In this document: positions 9,656 through 19,905 of the stretch, in pieces
Layout of the letters: every line of letters starts with the position of its first letter
How positions within the stretch are numbered: the stretch's first letter is position 1
Source: Cherax quadricarinatus
Lineage: Eukaryota; Arthropoda; Malacostraca; Decapoda; Parastacidae
Assembly: GCF_038502225.1 (NCBI RefSeq)
Contig: NC_091292.1
Span: forward strand, 45,790,699-45,854,698
Reading direction: 5' to 3'
DNA: 64,000 nucleotides
Translations under genes and position numbers: made by a program
The notes under the pieces: model-generated
Told to the model about the DNA's origin: nothing
Database searches by the model: none
What the model saw: only the letters and a program-made list of their open reading frames with translations

Positions 9656-11110
9656 TTCTACGCCTTTCTAAAGAGTGCAGATTCAGGGCCCTCAGTCTAT
9701 CCTCATAGGGAAGATTTCTGATACATGGGATCAACTTTGTCATCCTCCTTTGCACGTTGTCCAGAGCATCTATATCCATTCTGTAATACGGTGACCAAAA
9801 CTGTGCAGCATAATCTAAATGAGGCCTAACCAAGGATATATAGAGTTGAACAACCTGAGGACTCCTATTATTTATGCTTTTTGATATGAAGCCAAGGATT
9901 CTGTTAGCTTTACTGTGAACACTTATGCACTATTGTCTTGGTTTCAGATTACTACTAAACAGAACTCCTAAATCTTTTTAGCAATCCGTAATATTAACCC
10001 GTAAACGGTCCAAGCAGATCTACGTTCACATGCATAGTGCTCCAAAAGTAGATCTACGTTTTTTTTTACATATTTTCAAATATAACAAAAAAAAAAAAAC
10101 GTAGATCAAAGTTTTTTTATACGTTTTCAAATGTAAAAAAGAAAAAAAATGTCTACTTTTTTTACATACTTTCAAATGTTGAAAAAACGTATATATACGT
10201 TTGGACCGTTTACGGGTTAAGATCTACATTATTTAGTTTATATGTAGCATGGTTATTTTCCTGTCCAACATTTAGAACTTTGCATTTATCTATATTAAAC
10301 TGCATCTGCCACTTCTCCGACCACTGCATCAGTCTCTTCAAATCTTCCTGGAGTGCTCTAATGTCCTCATCAGAATGAATTCAACGGCCTATTTTGGTGT
10401 CATCAGCAAACTTGCTTATGTCGCTCTTTATGCCTTCATCAATGTCGTTTATGTAGATTGTGAACAACAGGGGGTCCAACACAGACCCCTGTGGAACACC
10501 ACTCGTGACGCTTCCCCACTCTGATTTCTCCCCATTTATGCAAACTCTCTGCTGCCTATTTGTCAACCATGTCTATATCCAGGAAAAAATTACTCCTCCT
10601 ATTCCATGTGCCTTAATTTTCCTCAATAGTCTCTGATGTGGGACCCTGTCAAAAGCCTTACTGAAGTCCATATACACAATATCATATTCATTACCATGAT
10701 CTACCTCCTCAAATACCTTAGTGAAAAAGTTAATAAATTCGTAAGGCAGGAACGCCCCTTTGTAAAACCATGATGAGATTCGTTAATTAATTCATGCTTT
10801 TCAAGGTGGCTACGAACTGCCTCGGCAGTTATCGATTCCATAAATTTTTCCCACTATGGAGGTCAGGCTTATTGGTCTATAGTTCAAAGCTAAGGACCTG
10901 TCACCTGCTTTGAAAATAGGTATCACATTTGCTATTTTCCACTTATCTGGCACCATGCCAGTTTGCAGTGATATGTTGAAAAGATTAGCCAAAGGTTTGG
11001 TAAGCTCCTCTTTACATTCCTTTAGAACCCCTGTATACAGTTCATCAGGGCCTGGGGATTTGTTAAGTTTTAATTTATCTATTTGCCTAAGGCCATGTCA
11101 CTTGTGACCC
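9636..11110 (-). pseudogene. CR1/Jockey-like LINE (family A) reverse transcriptase, decayed
   Basis: On the minus strand the order is: RT fingers (PDKWKIANVIPIFKAGD, then NYRPISLTS) at 10810-10992, palm (SGVPQGSVLDPLLF and FADDTKI) at 10381-10566, a thumb/connection segment (about 10240-10380), and the C-terminal segment beginning MVRPHLDYAAQFWSPYY and ending with SLERRRIRGG at 9636-9833. Several stops and frameshifts separate the segments. A 219-bp TTAA-flanked element sits between thumb and C-terminus. The clade is not resolved from this alone; the C-terminal layout fits CR1/Jockey-type LINEs without RNase H. Confidence 0.8.
9998..10216. mobile_element. piggyBac-type miniature element, 219 bp
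   Basis: It starts CCCGTAAACGGTCCAAGC, ends with the near-inverse (GGACCGTTTACGGG), and is flanked by TTAA at 9994-9997 and 10217-10220. TTAA duplication and CCC/GGG tips are the piggyBac signature. It has no coding capacity and is rich in ACGTAGATC and ACGTATATATACGT motifs. It interrupts the LINE family A pseudogene. A related copy lies at 13646-13856. Confidence 0.88.
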
Positions 11111-11119
11111 TAATCGTGC

Positions 11120-11690
11120 ATAAGGCACCTAAACTACTGGGAACAGTTGAAGGTCCTTGATCTGTATTCCCTCGAATGCAGCCAAGAGAGATACATTAAA
11201 ACATACACTTGGAAGGTCCAGGAAGGATGGGTACCAAACCTGAATATGAAAATCACTCCATATGAAAGCATAAGACTCAGCAGGAAATGCAACATTCCCC
11301 CGATGAAAAGCAGGGGCACCACGAGTACACTGAGAAACAACACAATAAGTGTCCAGGGCCAAAGATTGTTCAATTGACTTCCAGCATACATAAGGGGGAT
11401 TACCAATAAACCCCTGGCTGTCTTCAAGAAGGCGCTGGACAGGCACCTAAAGTCAGTACCTGACCAACCGGGCTGTGGTTCATACGTCAGCTTGTGTGCG
11501 GCCAGCAGTAACAGCCTAGTTTATCAGACCCTGATCCACCATGAGGCCTGGTCTCAGACCGGGTGTAGGGGGCAATGACCCCCAAAACCCTCTCCAGGTA
11601 AACCCTGGTTGGTATACATAAGAAAGCAGGAACACTGCAGCAGACCTGTTGGCCCATACTAGGCAGATCCTTCACAAACTATGCCACTAA
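11120..11690 (+). pseudogene. CR1-like LINE (family B) C-terminal end
   Basis: The plus-strand frame reads WEQLKVLDLYSLE, then YIKTYTWKVQEGWVPN, then SRKCNIPPMKSRG and TSTLRNNTISVQG, the C-terminal domain of the LINE family whose better copy is at 47868-48791. A stop lies after RLFN near 11375. The 3' part carries AGACCCTGATCCACCATGAG and ends in a shared dispersed tail (AAGAAAGCAGGAACACTGCA) near 11620. Only the end of the element is here, as expected for a 5'-truncated insertion. Confidence 0.8.
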
Positions 11691-11796
11691 CAAAATTGTA
11701 TTTGCCCAACCCAATTTTCAATGCTTCTCAAGCAAGAGACTTTGATAATTCTATTCACTCATGCGCAAGTCCCAATCAAATCAAATAGTGAGTTTG

Positions 11797-11895
11797 GGGA
11801 AGTACCCTGTCTGGTGTGTGGGGAAGTACCCTGGCTGGTGTGTGTGTGGGGAAGTACCCTGGCTGGTGTGTGTGTGGGGAAGTACCCTGGCTGAT
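11797..11895 (+). repeat. Short tandem array, about 28-bp unit, 3-4 copies
   Basis: The unit GGGGAAGTACCCTGGCTGG followed by a TG run repeats from 11797; the first copy is shorter and varies at one base. A further one-and-a-half copies lie at 12970-13016, next to another LINE family B fragment. In both places the array runs into the tail ATACATAAGAAAGCAGGAAC, so the array appears to be part of one LINE 3' region. Confidence 0.85.
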
Positions 11896-11943
11896 ATACA
11901 TAAGAAAGCAGGAACACTGCAGCAGTCCTGTTGGCCCATACTA

Positions 11944-12690
11944 CCACCCTCTATTACCATCACAACCACTACCACCCCCTACCACCATCACTACCACTTT
12001 AGGATTACAACTGGTAGGCTACTAACTAGAGAAATTAAAATTTAATAAATTTATTAAGTAGTAAGTTGTCTAGAGGTATATTATCAAATTAAATTAATTA
12101 CAGCAATCAAAATAAAATCAATCTCTCGACTTTATAATTCTTAAGTACCGTCAGGTACATTAACATTTAATAAGATATTACAAATATGTACAAGTAAGTG
12201 TGTGTATGCGTGTAAGTGCTCTTAAGTAGTTAGCTATGTCTCAAGACTCGAATAAGACTTAAACAAGTGACTGACAAAGTCCAAATAAACTAACTTCTTG
12301 ACCGACTGGCAACCTGAACAGTCTGCTTGAACAACAAAGAATGCTAAGCCCAATAGCAATGCAATCTAGGAACAAGGAGATAATATAACGACACTAAGTA
12401 GGGACCATCTGCAGATCCTCCACAAGTTACAAAATTCCCATAATACTGAATCTACGTTCAGCATAGGAAAACCCGACCACCACTTGTTCTGTGAACAAAG
12501 TCAAGAATATCTTTGAGGACACCCCCCCTATAGCAGACTTTTTACTTGAATTAAATAGTAAATAACAATATAACAGTCAAATAATAATATAAAGTCATAC
12601 ATTTACGATTTAGCTATTATCGCAAATATAAGCAATATAAAATTAAATGAAAAGGTAATATACAGTATATATACATAATAATCATTGTAA
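11944..12690. other. AT-rich noncoding stretch, nothing recognised
   Basis: After a run of CCAC/TACC repeats (11940-12000) the sequence is AT-rich with no credible frame, no clear terminal repeats and no homology that I can see to the rest of the window. It ends near the block CCCATTCAGGGGTTGCAAC. An LTR or another noncoding repeat is possible but unsupported. Confidence 0.4.
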
Positions 12691-12699
12691 CCCATTCAG

Positions 12700-12970
12700 G
12701 GGTTGCAACAATGTCCGCCTGGAGCCTTGCAGTGTCTGCAATGGAAGACATTCGGATATGAGGATGAGGAACTTAGTACTGTGCCTTGTGGATCAAACTC
12801 TCTGTGTTCTGTTAGTGAGGAAATTATAGATCCATCGACCGACTTTTCCTGTTATTCCTTTAGCGCGCATTTTGTGCGCTATTACGCCATGGTCACACTT
12901 GTCGAAGGCTTTTGCAAAGTCTGTATATATTACATCTGCATTCTTTTTGTCTTCTAGTGCATTTAGGAAG
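12700..12970 (-). pseudogene. CR1-like LINE (family B) reverse transcriptase fragment
   Basis: The minus strand reads ADVIYTDFAKAFDKCDHGVI followed by GRWIYNFLTNRTQRV, a reverse transcriptase palm with the catalytic Asp of the YTDFAKAFD motif. The block GCCTGGAGCCTTGCAGTGTC near 12718 matches 48773-48791 on the same family. Internal deletions have joined distant parts of the gene. It is bounded by the GAAGTACCCTGG tandem unit at 12970. Confidence 0.8.
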
Positions 12971-13244
12971 GAAGTACCCTGGCTGGTGTGTGTGTGGGGA
13001 AGTACCCTGGCTGATATACATAAGAAAGCAGGAACACTAGAAGTCTTTCTTTCTTTATCAAAAGGGCTCATGGTGGCTTATTTAGCAGTTACAAGCACTA
13101 AAAAGAATGGAATAATACAAAATGTATCATATGAATGCATGGGATCGTCCTCACTGGCTGGTAAACAATGGCATACTGGCTGTACATGGAGTGTCAGGCA
13201 GCTCAGGCCGCGAGGACATGTTCAGGACGAGTGACTTATACCGA

Positions 13245-13296
13245 GTTCAGTGATGTTCACCGAGTCAATATTTTGACTCGGTGAACATCACTGAAC
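13245..13296. repeat. Perfect 24-bp palindrome with 4-bp loop
   Basis: The arms GTTCAGTGATGTTCACCGAG plus TCAA are perfectly inverted around the loop TATT. It lies in the 5' leader of the outer Tigger remnant, 17 bp from the insertion of the younger Tigger. It would form a 24-bp hairpin on either strand. Nothing else in the window matches it. Confidence 0.9.
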
Positions 13297-13645
13297 GTTA
13301 CTTATTCCAAATACAGTGGACCCCGGTATTCGATATTAATCCATTCCTGAGAGCTCATCAAATACCTACTTGTTGATTTGCCGGTACTTCCGGCCCGGGT
13401 CTTCTCCAGATGGTGACCCGGCAAGAGACAAAATAAGTCTACTCTATGGAGATTTTTCCAGTTGACTAAACTGTCTGTGGTGGTCAATGACACAACCTGA
13501 CCACCAGGCCAACCTATCAAATACCGAAAATATCGAAAAGCGAATCAATTTTCCCCATAAGAAATAATGTAAATCAAATTAATCTGTGCAAGATGCCCAA
13601 AAATATGAAAAAAAAAAATTTTACCACATGAAATATTAAGTCTAA

Positions 13646-13856
13646 CCCTTAAATGGTCCAAACGTATATATACGTTTTTTCAACATTCAAAAATATGTAA
13701 AAAATGTAGATCTTCTTTCTTGTTTTACATTTAAAAATGTGCAAAAAAAACTTTTATCTACATTTTTTTTTTATTTTTGAAAATATGTAAAAAAACGTAG
13801 ATCTACTTTTAGAGCACTACGAATTTGAATGTCGATTTGTTTGGACCGTTTAAGGG
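13646..13856. mobile_element. piggyBac-type miniature element, 211 bp
   Basis: The tips are CCCTTAAATGGTCCAAACG and the inverse GGACCGTTTAAGGG. It is flanked by CTAA at 13642-13645 (a mutated TTAA) and TTAA at 13857-13860. It is noncoding and related to 9998-10216 by its tips and ACGTAGATC/ACGTATATATACGT core. It lies in the 3' untranslated region of Tigger copy 3. Confidence 0.8.
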
Positions 13857-13986
13857 TTAATGCAATAGAATAATTACAATAACAACAATAACAATAGAAT
13901 AATAACAATAGAATAATTGACACTTACCTTTAATGAAGATCTGGTGATGATTGATGGGATGGGAGGAGGGGAGAGTGTGGATGGTG

Positions 13987-15766
13987 TTAGTGTTCAGAAG
14001 GGAAATCCCCTTCCATTAGGACTTGAGGTAGCAAGTCCTTTTCCGGGGTTACTTCCCTTTTAATGCCACTAGGACCAGCTTGAGAGTCACTGGACTTCTG
14101 TCGCACAACATATCTGTCCAAAGAGGCCTGTACCTCTCGTTCTTTTATGACTTTCCTAAAGTGGTTCACAACATTGTCATTGTACAGGTTGCCAACACGG
14201 CTTGCAGTAGCTGTGTCAGGGTGATTATCAACAAAAAAGGTTTGCACTTCAAGCCACTTTGCACACATTTCCTTAATCTTTGAAGTAGGCAACTTCTTCA
14301 ATTTCTCTATCCCCTCCTCTGAAGCAGTTTCCTCAGGTCTGGCCTCTTGCTGTTGAAGATGATCTAGCAGCTCATCAGTGGTTAGTTTTTCATTGTCCTC
14401 CTCAACCAACTCTTCCACATCCTCCCCACTAACCTCCAACCCCAAGGACTTCCCCAATGCCACAATGGATTCCTCCACTGGCATAGGATTCCCAGGGTTA
14501 GCCTCAAACCGTTCAAAATCCCTTTTGTCTACACATTCTGGCCACAGTTTTTTCCAAGCAGAGTTCAAGGTCCTCTTAGTCACTCCCTCCCAAGCTTTAC
14601 CTATAAGGTTTATACCATTGAGGATATTAAAGTGATCCTTCCAAAACTCTTTTCGAGTCAGTTGAGTTTCTGTGGTCATTACAAAGCCCTTTTGAAACAG
14701 CTTTTGTGTACAGTTTCTTGAAGTTGGAAATGACCTGCTGGTCCATGGGCTGCAGGAGAGGAGTGGTATTAGGAGGCAAAAACTTGATCTTAATGAAGCT
14801 CATCTCCCCAGAAAATCGCTCTGCCAAGTCTGTAGGATGACCAGGGGCATCGTCTAATACCAGGAGGCACTTAAGGTCTAATTTCTTTTCAATTAGGTAA
14901 TTTTTCACAGTGGGGGCAAATGCATGGTGTAACCAGTCATAGAAAAAGTCCCTAGTGACCCATGCCTTACTGTTTGCCCTCACAGCACACACAAATTAGC
15001 CTTGAGGACATTGTTTTTCCTGAACACTCTGGGAGTTTCAGTGATACACCAATAAAGGCTTCACTTTGCAATCACCACTAGCATTGGCACACATCAACAG
15101 AGTAAGCCTGTCTTTCATAGGCTTATGTCCTGGGAGTGCCTTTTCCTCATGAGTAATGTAGGTCCTGCTTGGCATTTTCTTCCAAAACAGGCCAGTTTCA
15201 TTGCAATTAAACACTTGTTCAGGTTTAAATTCTTCACTGTCTATGTAATCCTTGAATTCCTTCACATATTTTTCAGCTGCTTTTTGGTCCGAACTGGCAG
15301 CCTCACCATGCCTAATCACACTATGTATGCCACTACGATTCTTAAATATTTCAAACCAACCTTTGCTGGCCTTAAATTCACTCACATCAGCACTAGTTGC
15401 AGACAATTTCTTTACCAAATCGTCATGCAACTGCCTAGCCTTTTCACAAATGATCGCTTGAGAGATGCTATCTCCTGCTATCTGTTTTTCATTTATCCCC
15501 ACCAATAACAGTCTCTCAACATTTTCTAACACTTGCAGTCGCTGTTTCGTAATAACAGTTGCAACTTTTGCAAGAACAGCTTCCTTGATTGCTGTTTTTC
15601 TGGTCACTATAGTAGAGATGGTTGATTGGGGTTTACTATACAACCTGGCCAGCTCCGACACATGCACTCCACTTTCGTACTTTGCAATTATCTCTTTCTT
15701 CATTTTAATAGTCATTAGCACCTTTTTTCTCGAAGGGTTGGCAATAGAAGCTTTCTTGGGGCCCAT
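13987..15766 (-). pseudogene. Tigger transposase pseudogene, first catalytic Asp lost
   Basis: The start at 15766 gives MGPKKASIANPSRKK in a good context. Open segments at 15038-15766, 14627-14992 and 13987-14679 together cover the whole transposase. The first catalytic residue is changed (NCNETGLFW, Asp to Asn); the second (LDDAPGHP) and third (QPMDQQV) are kept. Frameshifts lie near 15040-14995 and near 14680. It is inactive both by frame and by active site. Confidence 0.9.
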
Positions 15767-15936
15767 GGTGACTTATTTTGCAGAAACAAGCACCAAAAAC
15801 AGTGATAATATGGAATGTACCGAATGTAAACACTGACACACACGGGGCAGTTCAGGCAACACGTGGACACATCTCGTACAAATCGCATCGAATACTGGGT
15901 TTTCGATCGGATACCGAGGCGAAATTTTTGCATTAA

Positions 15937-17008
15937 CCCTTTGACTGTCGCAACCCCCAATCCTGAGGTGTCTCCTGGTGTCGCAAAATTTCAAAAAAAA
16001 AAAAAATTATTTTTTCTTATGAAATGATAGAGAATCTTTTCCCGATTGTAATGACACCAAAAAAACGAAATTTGATGGAAAACTGATGGAATTATGCTCT
16101 CGCGAAGTTAGCGACCTAAGCGCTGTTTACAAATCGGCGATTTCGCCCACTTTGAGCCCTATTTTCAGCTAATTCCATTATTCCAGTCGCCCAAACTCAT
16201 AGCTATTTCTTTAGAACTCTATTTTTTCTATCGATTGAGTACAAGAAACTGCCCATTTACCGATTTCAACTACCTAATAATGTGGTCAGAAATTTGCAAT
16301 TTGGCCAATTTCACGAAGACTAAAAAATATGACAATTTCAAAATAAGGTCCAGAATGAACAATGCACACATTCCTGGCTCTAAAATAACATTTTCTTTGC
16401 TCATCAGTCATGTCTCCAGGCCCCTCTAATATTACTCTTGCTTTCTATTTTGAATTTTTATTCAAACATAAAATAGAAGACTTACTATTATGCAGACTAC
16501 TGCAATACTGTAATAATTGTATAAATAACATCAACCCATTCATGACTGCATATTAGAATGGCTAGTTGGACATTTATTGGACAATGGCATCATTTTTTTA
16601 CTGTTGAACATTGGCAAAAATCAAACATTTCCCCAACTTTGAGCTCCAGTTCTAGGTTCTTTTTATAGTAAAATCAATCAAAATCACCTCTATTTCTATA
16701 ATATGTTTTCCATTCTATCAAATGAGACCAAGAAAACTAGAATACAACAATAAATACTATACGAAAATAGACCACAAAGTCAGCATTTTAATTAAAAAAA
16801 ACGGTCGGAGTTTTTTTTTTCTCATTATGCCCTGCGTGCTCCAGGATTTTTTTTATATGGTGCACACTGACCACACAGACCCATTCTCTCACATGTGGGC
16901 CTACCAGCTTTCTCCTGCTTGATTTGAAGCCGCTAGAATTTATGAGTATATATACGTCAAACACGGTACCTCGTAAGACATATATATACGGCCGCGACAG
17001 TCAAAGGG
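15937..17008. mobile_element. piggyBac-type nonautonomous element, 1072 bp
   Basis: The tips are CCCTTTGACTGTCGC and the inverse GCGACAGTCAAAGGG, with TTAA at 15933-15936 and 17009-17012. There is no transposase frame. Its right-hand part (near 16858-16945, CACCATCTC-like block reading ACCCATTCTCTCACATG) matches the matching region of the piggyBac element near 25973, so it looks like an internal-deletion relative. It is inserted in the 5' part of Tigger copy 3. Confidence 0.9.
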
Positions 17009-17114
17009 TTAAAATGCATCGAATACCGGATTTATCGGATACCGATGCGATCGAATACCGGGGGTCCACTGTATTACTTATTCCGATGATGACTTAATTC
17101 GGAGGTCCACTGTA

Positions 17115-17573
17115 TTACCATCGACATACCATGTTCACTGAGTTTAATCCTTTATTACAACTACCTTTAGATGCCATCATAAACAAAGGGAGAAGTAATG
17201 AATAATTCATCCCGGGAATTGTAAACAAAAGCATTATGTATTAAGGGGAGTAATGTAATGTTTTCCCTCCGCCCGGCTACCACACCTCCATAGCATATAA
17301 CATAAAATGTTTATATGCTATGTAATGTGTTTCTTGTATAATTTTCAAGAAAATATCATAGATGGATTAATGAAAATGTCTATATTAATGTAAAATAAGA
17401 TATTTAATGTGCCCAAGAGTGATTATTATTACATAATAGAGATATGTGCCCATGGAGAATGTAAACAAACTGGGTGGCACATGCCGTATTTGAAAGACCA
17501 CTCGCCGTATAGAAAGTGTTGGTCATAATTTGAAATCGCCGTATTAGTGGAACGCCGTAAAGCGGGGCCCTAC
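17115..17573 (-). repeat. Dispersed repeat ending in GGGGCCCTACTG
   Basis: About 17158-17275 is the inverse of 4800-4960. The right end reads CGCCGTAAAGCGGGGCCCTACTG at 17551-17573, followed by TA, which looks like a Tigger-type terminal repeat of another subfamily (CAGTAGGGCCCCGCTTTACG read inward). Only one end is visible. It contains no open frame. Adjacent 17116-17150 shares the ACCTTGTTCACTGAGTTTAAT-like motif with 17955 and 26647. Confidence 0.6.
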
Positions 17574-17614
17574 TGTACATATGACATTTAAAACACTCGA
17601 GAGTGATTATTTAA

Positions 17615-17935
17615 TATTATTTTTTTTTTAACAAGTCGGCTGTCTCCCACTGAGTCAGGGTGACCCAAAAAAGAAAGAAAATCCCCAAAAACAAAATACT
17701 TTCATCATAATTCAACACTTTCACCTTACTCACACATAATCACTGTTTTTGCAGAGGTGCTCAGAACACAACAGTTTAGAAGCATATACGTATAAAGATA
17801 CACAACATATCCCTCCAAACTGCTAATATCCCGAACCCCTCCTTTAAAGTGCAGGCATTGTATGTCCCATTTCCAGGACTCAAGTCCAGCTATATAAAAA
17901 TAACCGGTTTCCCTGAATCCCTTCACTAAATATTA
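17615..17935 (-). mobile_element. RTE-like LINE 3' end fragment (second subfamily)
   Basis: Starting GTCGGCTGTCTCCCACTGAG and including the block CCAGGACTCAAGTCC near 17876, this parallels the 3' untranslated region of the RTE-like LINE copies (for example 19935-20150) but is clearly diverged. On the minus strand it is only the last about 320 bp of an element, a typical 5'-truncated insertion. Confidence 0.7.
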
Positions 17936-18207
17936 TTATAAATTATTATTACCATCAACATATCTTGTTCACTGAGTTTAATATTTTCTTAAGATGCCAT
18001 GAGACAGAAAGCATAGCATATGACTAAGAAAAAAAAAAAAATCAGGAAAAATCGCTCTATTCTTGCGTTATAATAAGAGTGATCTAGGAGTGTTTGCCCT
18101 GATGTAAACACCATTTTCTTCATTATAGATCAGAGTACAGACAAGAGAACGTATCTATCATATGATCTTATCCCAGAGCGACAACCCCACTCACATAATA
18201 TGGCATA
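17936..18207. other. Noncoding, one short dispersed motif
   Basis: Apart from the dispersed motif ACCATCAACATATCTTGTTC near 17952, which recurs near 17116 and 26647, nothing is recognised. Confidence 0.4.
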
Positions 18208-19905
18208 TACAGTGGACCCCTGCCTTACGATGGCATTGCGTTACGTTAAATCCACCATACGATACACTTGAACGCAAAAATTTTGCCTCGCCTCGCGATT
18301 TGTCCAGGACGCGTCCCACGTGTGGCCTCAGAGCCAGTGTTTACAAGCCAGCCAGTGCGGTCGCATCCACACATACATTCAGTACATTTCACCTTATCCC
18401 AGTGTTTTTTGTGCTTGTAACTGGGCCCCAAGAAAGCTTCTGGTTCCAACCCTGTGGTAAAAAGGGTGAGAATTAGTATGGAAATTAAGAAAGAATTTGA
18501 AGGGTTTGGGGCAGACCCTGAGAAGCCTATGCCAGTTGTGGAATCCCTTCTAAGCAATAACAACTTCAACACTCTCCCCTCCTCCCATCCCATCAGTCAT
18601 CACCAGGTCTTCAATAAAGGTAAGTGTCATGTATTCTATTCTTAGTAGAGTATTAACCCTTTCAGAGTCCAAGGCCAAAATCTGAAGTGGTGCTCCAGTG
18701 TCCAAGAAATTTTGAAAAAAAAAAAAAATTATTTTTTCTTACAGAATTAAAGAGTATATTTTTGTGAAGGTAATAAGACAAAAAAATATATCTGATCAGT
18801 ACTTAGCGAGATACAGTGCCGAGAAGTTTTCCCAAAATGACCGGGTGGCGGCAACATAGACAATTTCCACATTCGCGCTTTACTTTATTTAACGTTTTTT
18901 GTAGTTTTTTCTTCTCTTTTCTTATTTTTTTCTTTTCCTACTAACATTTGGGGCCTGAGAGACCAATAGTGTACATAATGTATATACATAAACTCACTGT
19001 ATTGAACTCAATAACTGGACTAAAGTTATTATCATATTATTGTTTGCCACTTTTGTTTATTACAATAAACATGCACAAATCTTGTATAATACTAATGTTC
19101 TATCATATATTTACATATTTACAATCACTGGACATGGTTTTAGAACTGCTGGAGCTCGTGGAAGTCCTTGAAACAAGGCACCATGCACGGAGGTACCTTA
19201 CATTCCTCACACATAAACCGAGTGTCTTTGTTGCCGTCGTTTTGTTTGTGCACAGACAATGCATCTCTTCTCAGCAAATTTCTTATGAGTTGAAGGAAGC
19301 TGTATTATGAAATGATCACCTTCCCTCCTCAAACGCTTGGCTATATTCTGAGGAATTCGAGGACCTTGTTGTATAGCAGGTGTTGTTACCTGGTACTTCA
19401 TTATGAGTTGTCTTACAACAGACAAACAAAATTCACCATACGGTGGTCTGTTGCCAGTCTTTATTTGGTACATATTACAGTGGACCCTCGCCTAACAACG
19501 GTATCGCATAACGTTAAATCCGCCTAGCGATACATTTTAACGCAAAAATTTTGCCTTGGCTAGCGCTAAAAAACTTGCTCAACGCGATTTGTTCGAGACG
19601 CGTCCACGTGCACCCTGAGCCCACCTCACTTGTTCCGTGGGTGCCAGTGTTTACAAGCCAGCCACCGCGGTCGCATCCAAGCATGCAATCGGAACATTTC
19701 ATATTATCACAGCCTTTTTAGTGATTGCACCTGCAAAATAAGTCACCATGGGCCCCAAGAAAGCTTCTAGTGCCAACCCTACAGGAAAAAGGGTGAGAAT
19801 TACTATGGATATGAAGAAAGAGATCACTGCTAAGTATGAAAGTGGAGTGCGTGTCTCCGAGCTGGTCAGGTTGTACACAAAACCCCAATCAACCATCACT
19901 ACTAT

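Larger units (their letters stand above)
13314..17071 (-). mobile_element. Tigger copy 3, minus strand, with two internal TTAA elements
   Basis: It is bounded by CAGTGGACCCCGGTATTCGA at 13314 and its inverse ending at 17071, with TA at 13312-13313 and 17072-17073. Both tips share the subtype CGGTATTCGAT. It carries a decayed transposase, one 211-bp piggyBac-type element in the 3' untranslated part and one 1072-bp piggyBac-type element in the 5' part. Removing these leaves about 2.47 kb, close to the 2.34 kb of the complete copy. Confidence 0.92.
13031..17112 (-). mobile_element. Outer Tigger remnant, minus strand, split by a younger Tigger
   Basis: Pieces lie at 13031-13311 and 17074-17112. 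The left piece holds the transposase start on the minus strand (a degenerate MSPFDKERK in GCCACCATGAG context near 13071) and 5' leader. The right piece is its 5' terminal repeat, CAGTGGACCTCCGAATTAAG read inward from 17112, followed by TA. The younger Tigger sits between them at a TA, so the outer one is older. Its coding part beyond about 13031 is gone. Confidence 0.7.
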
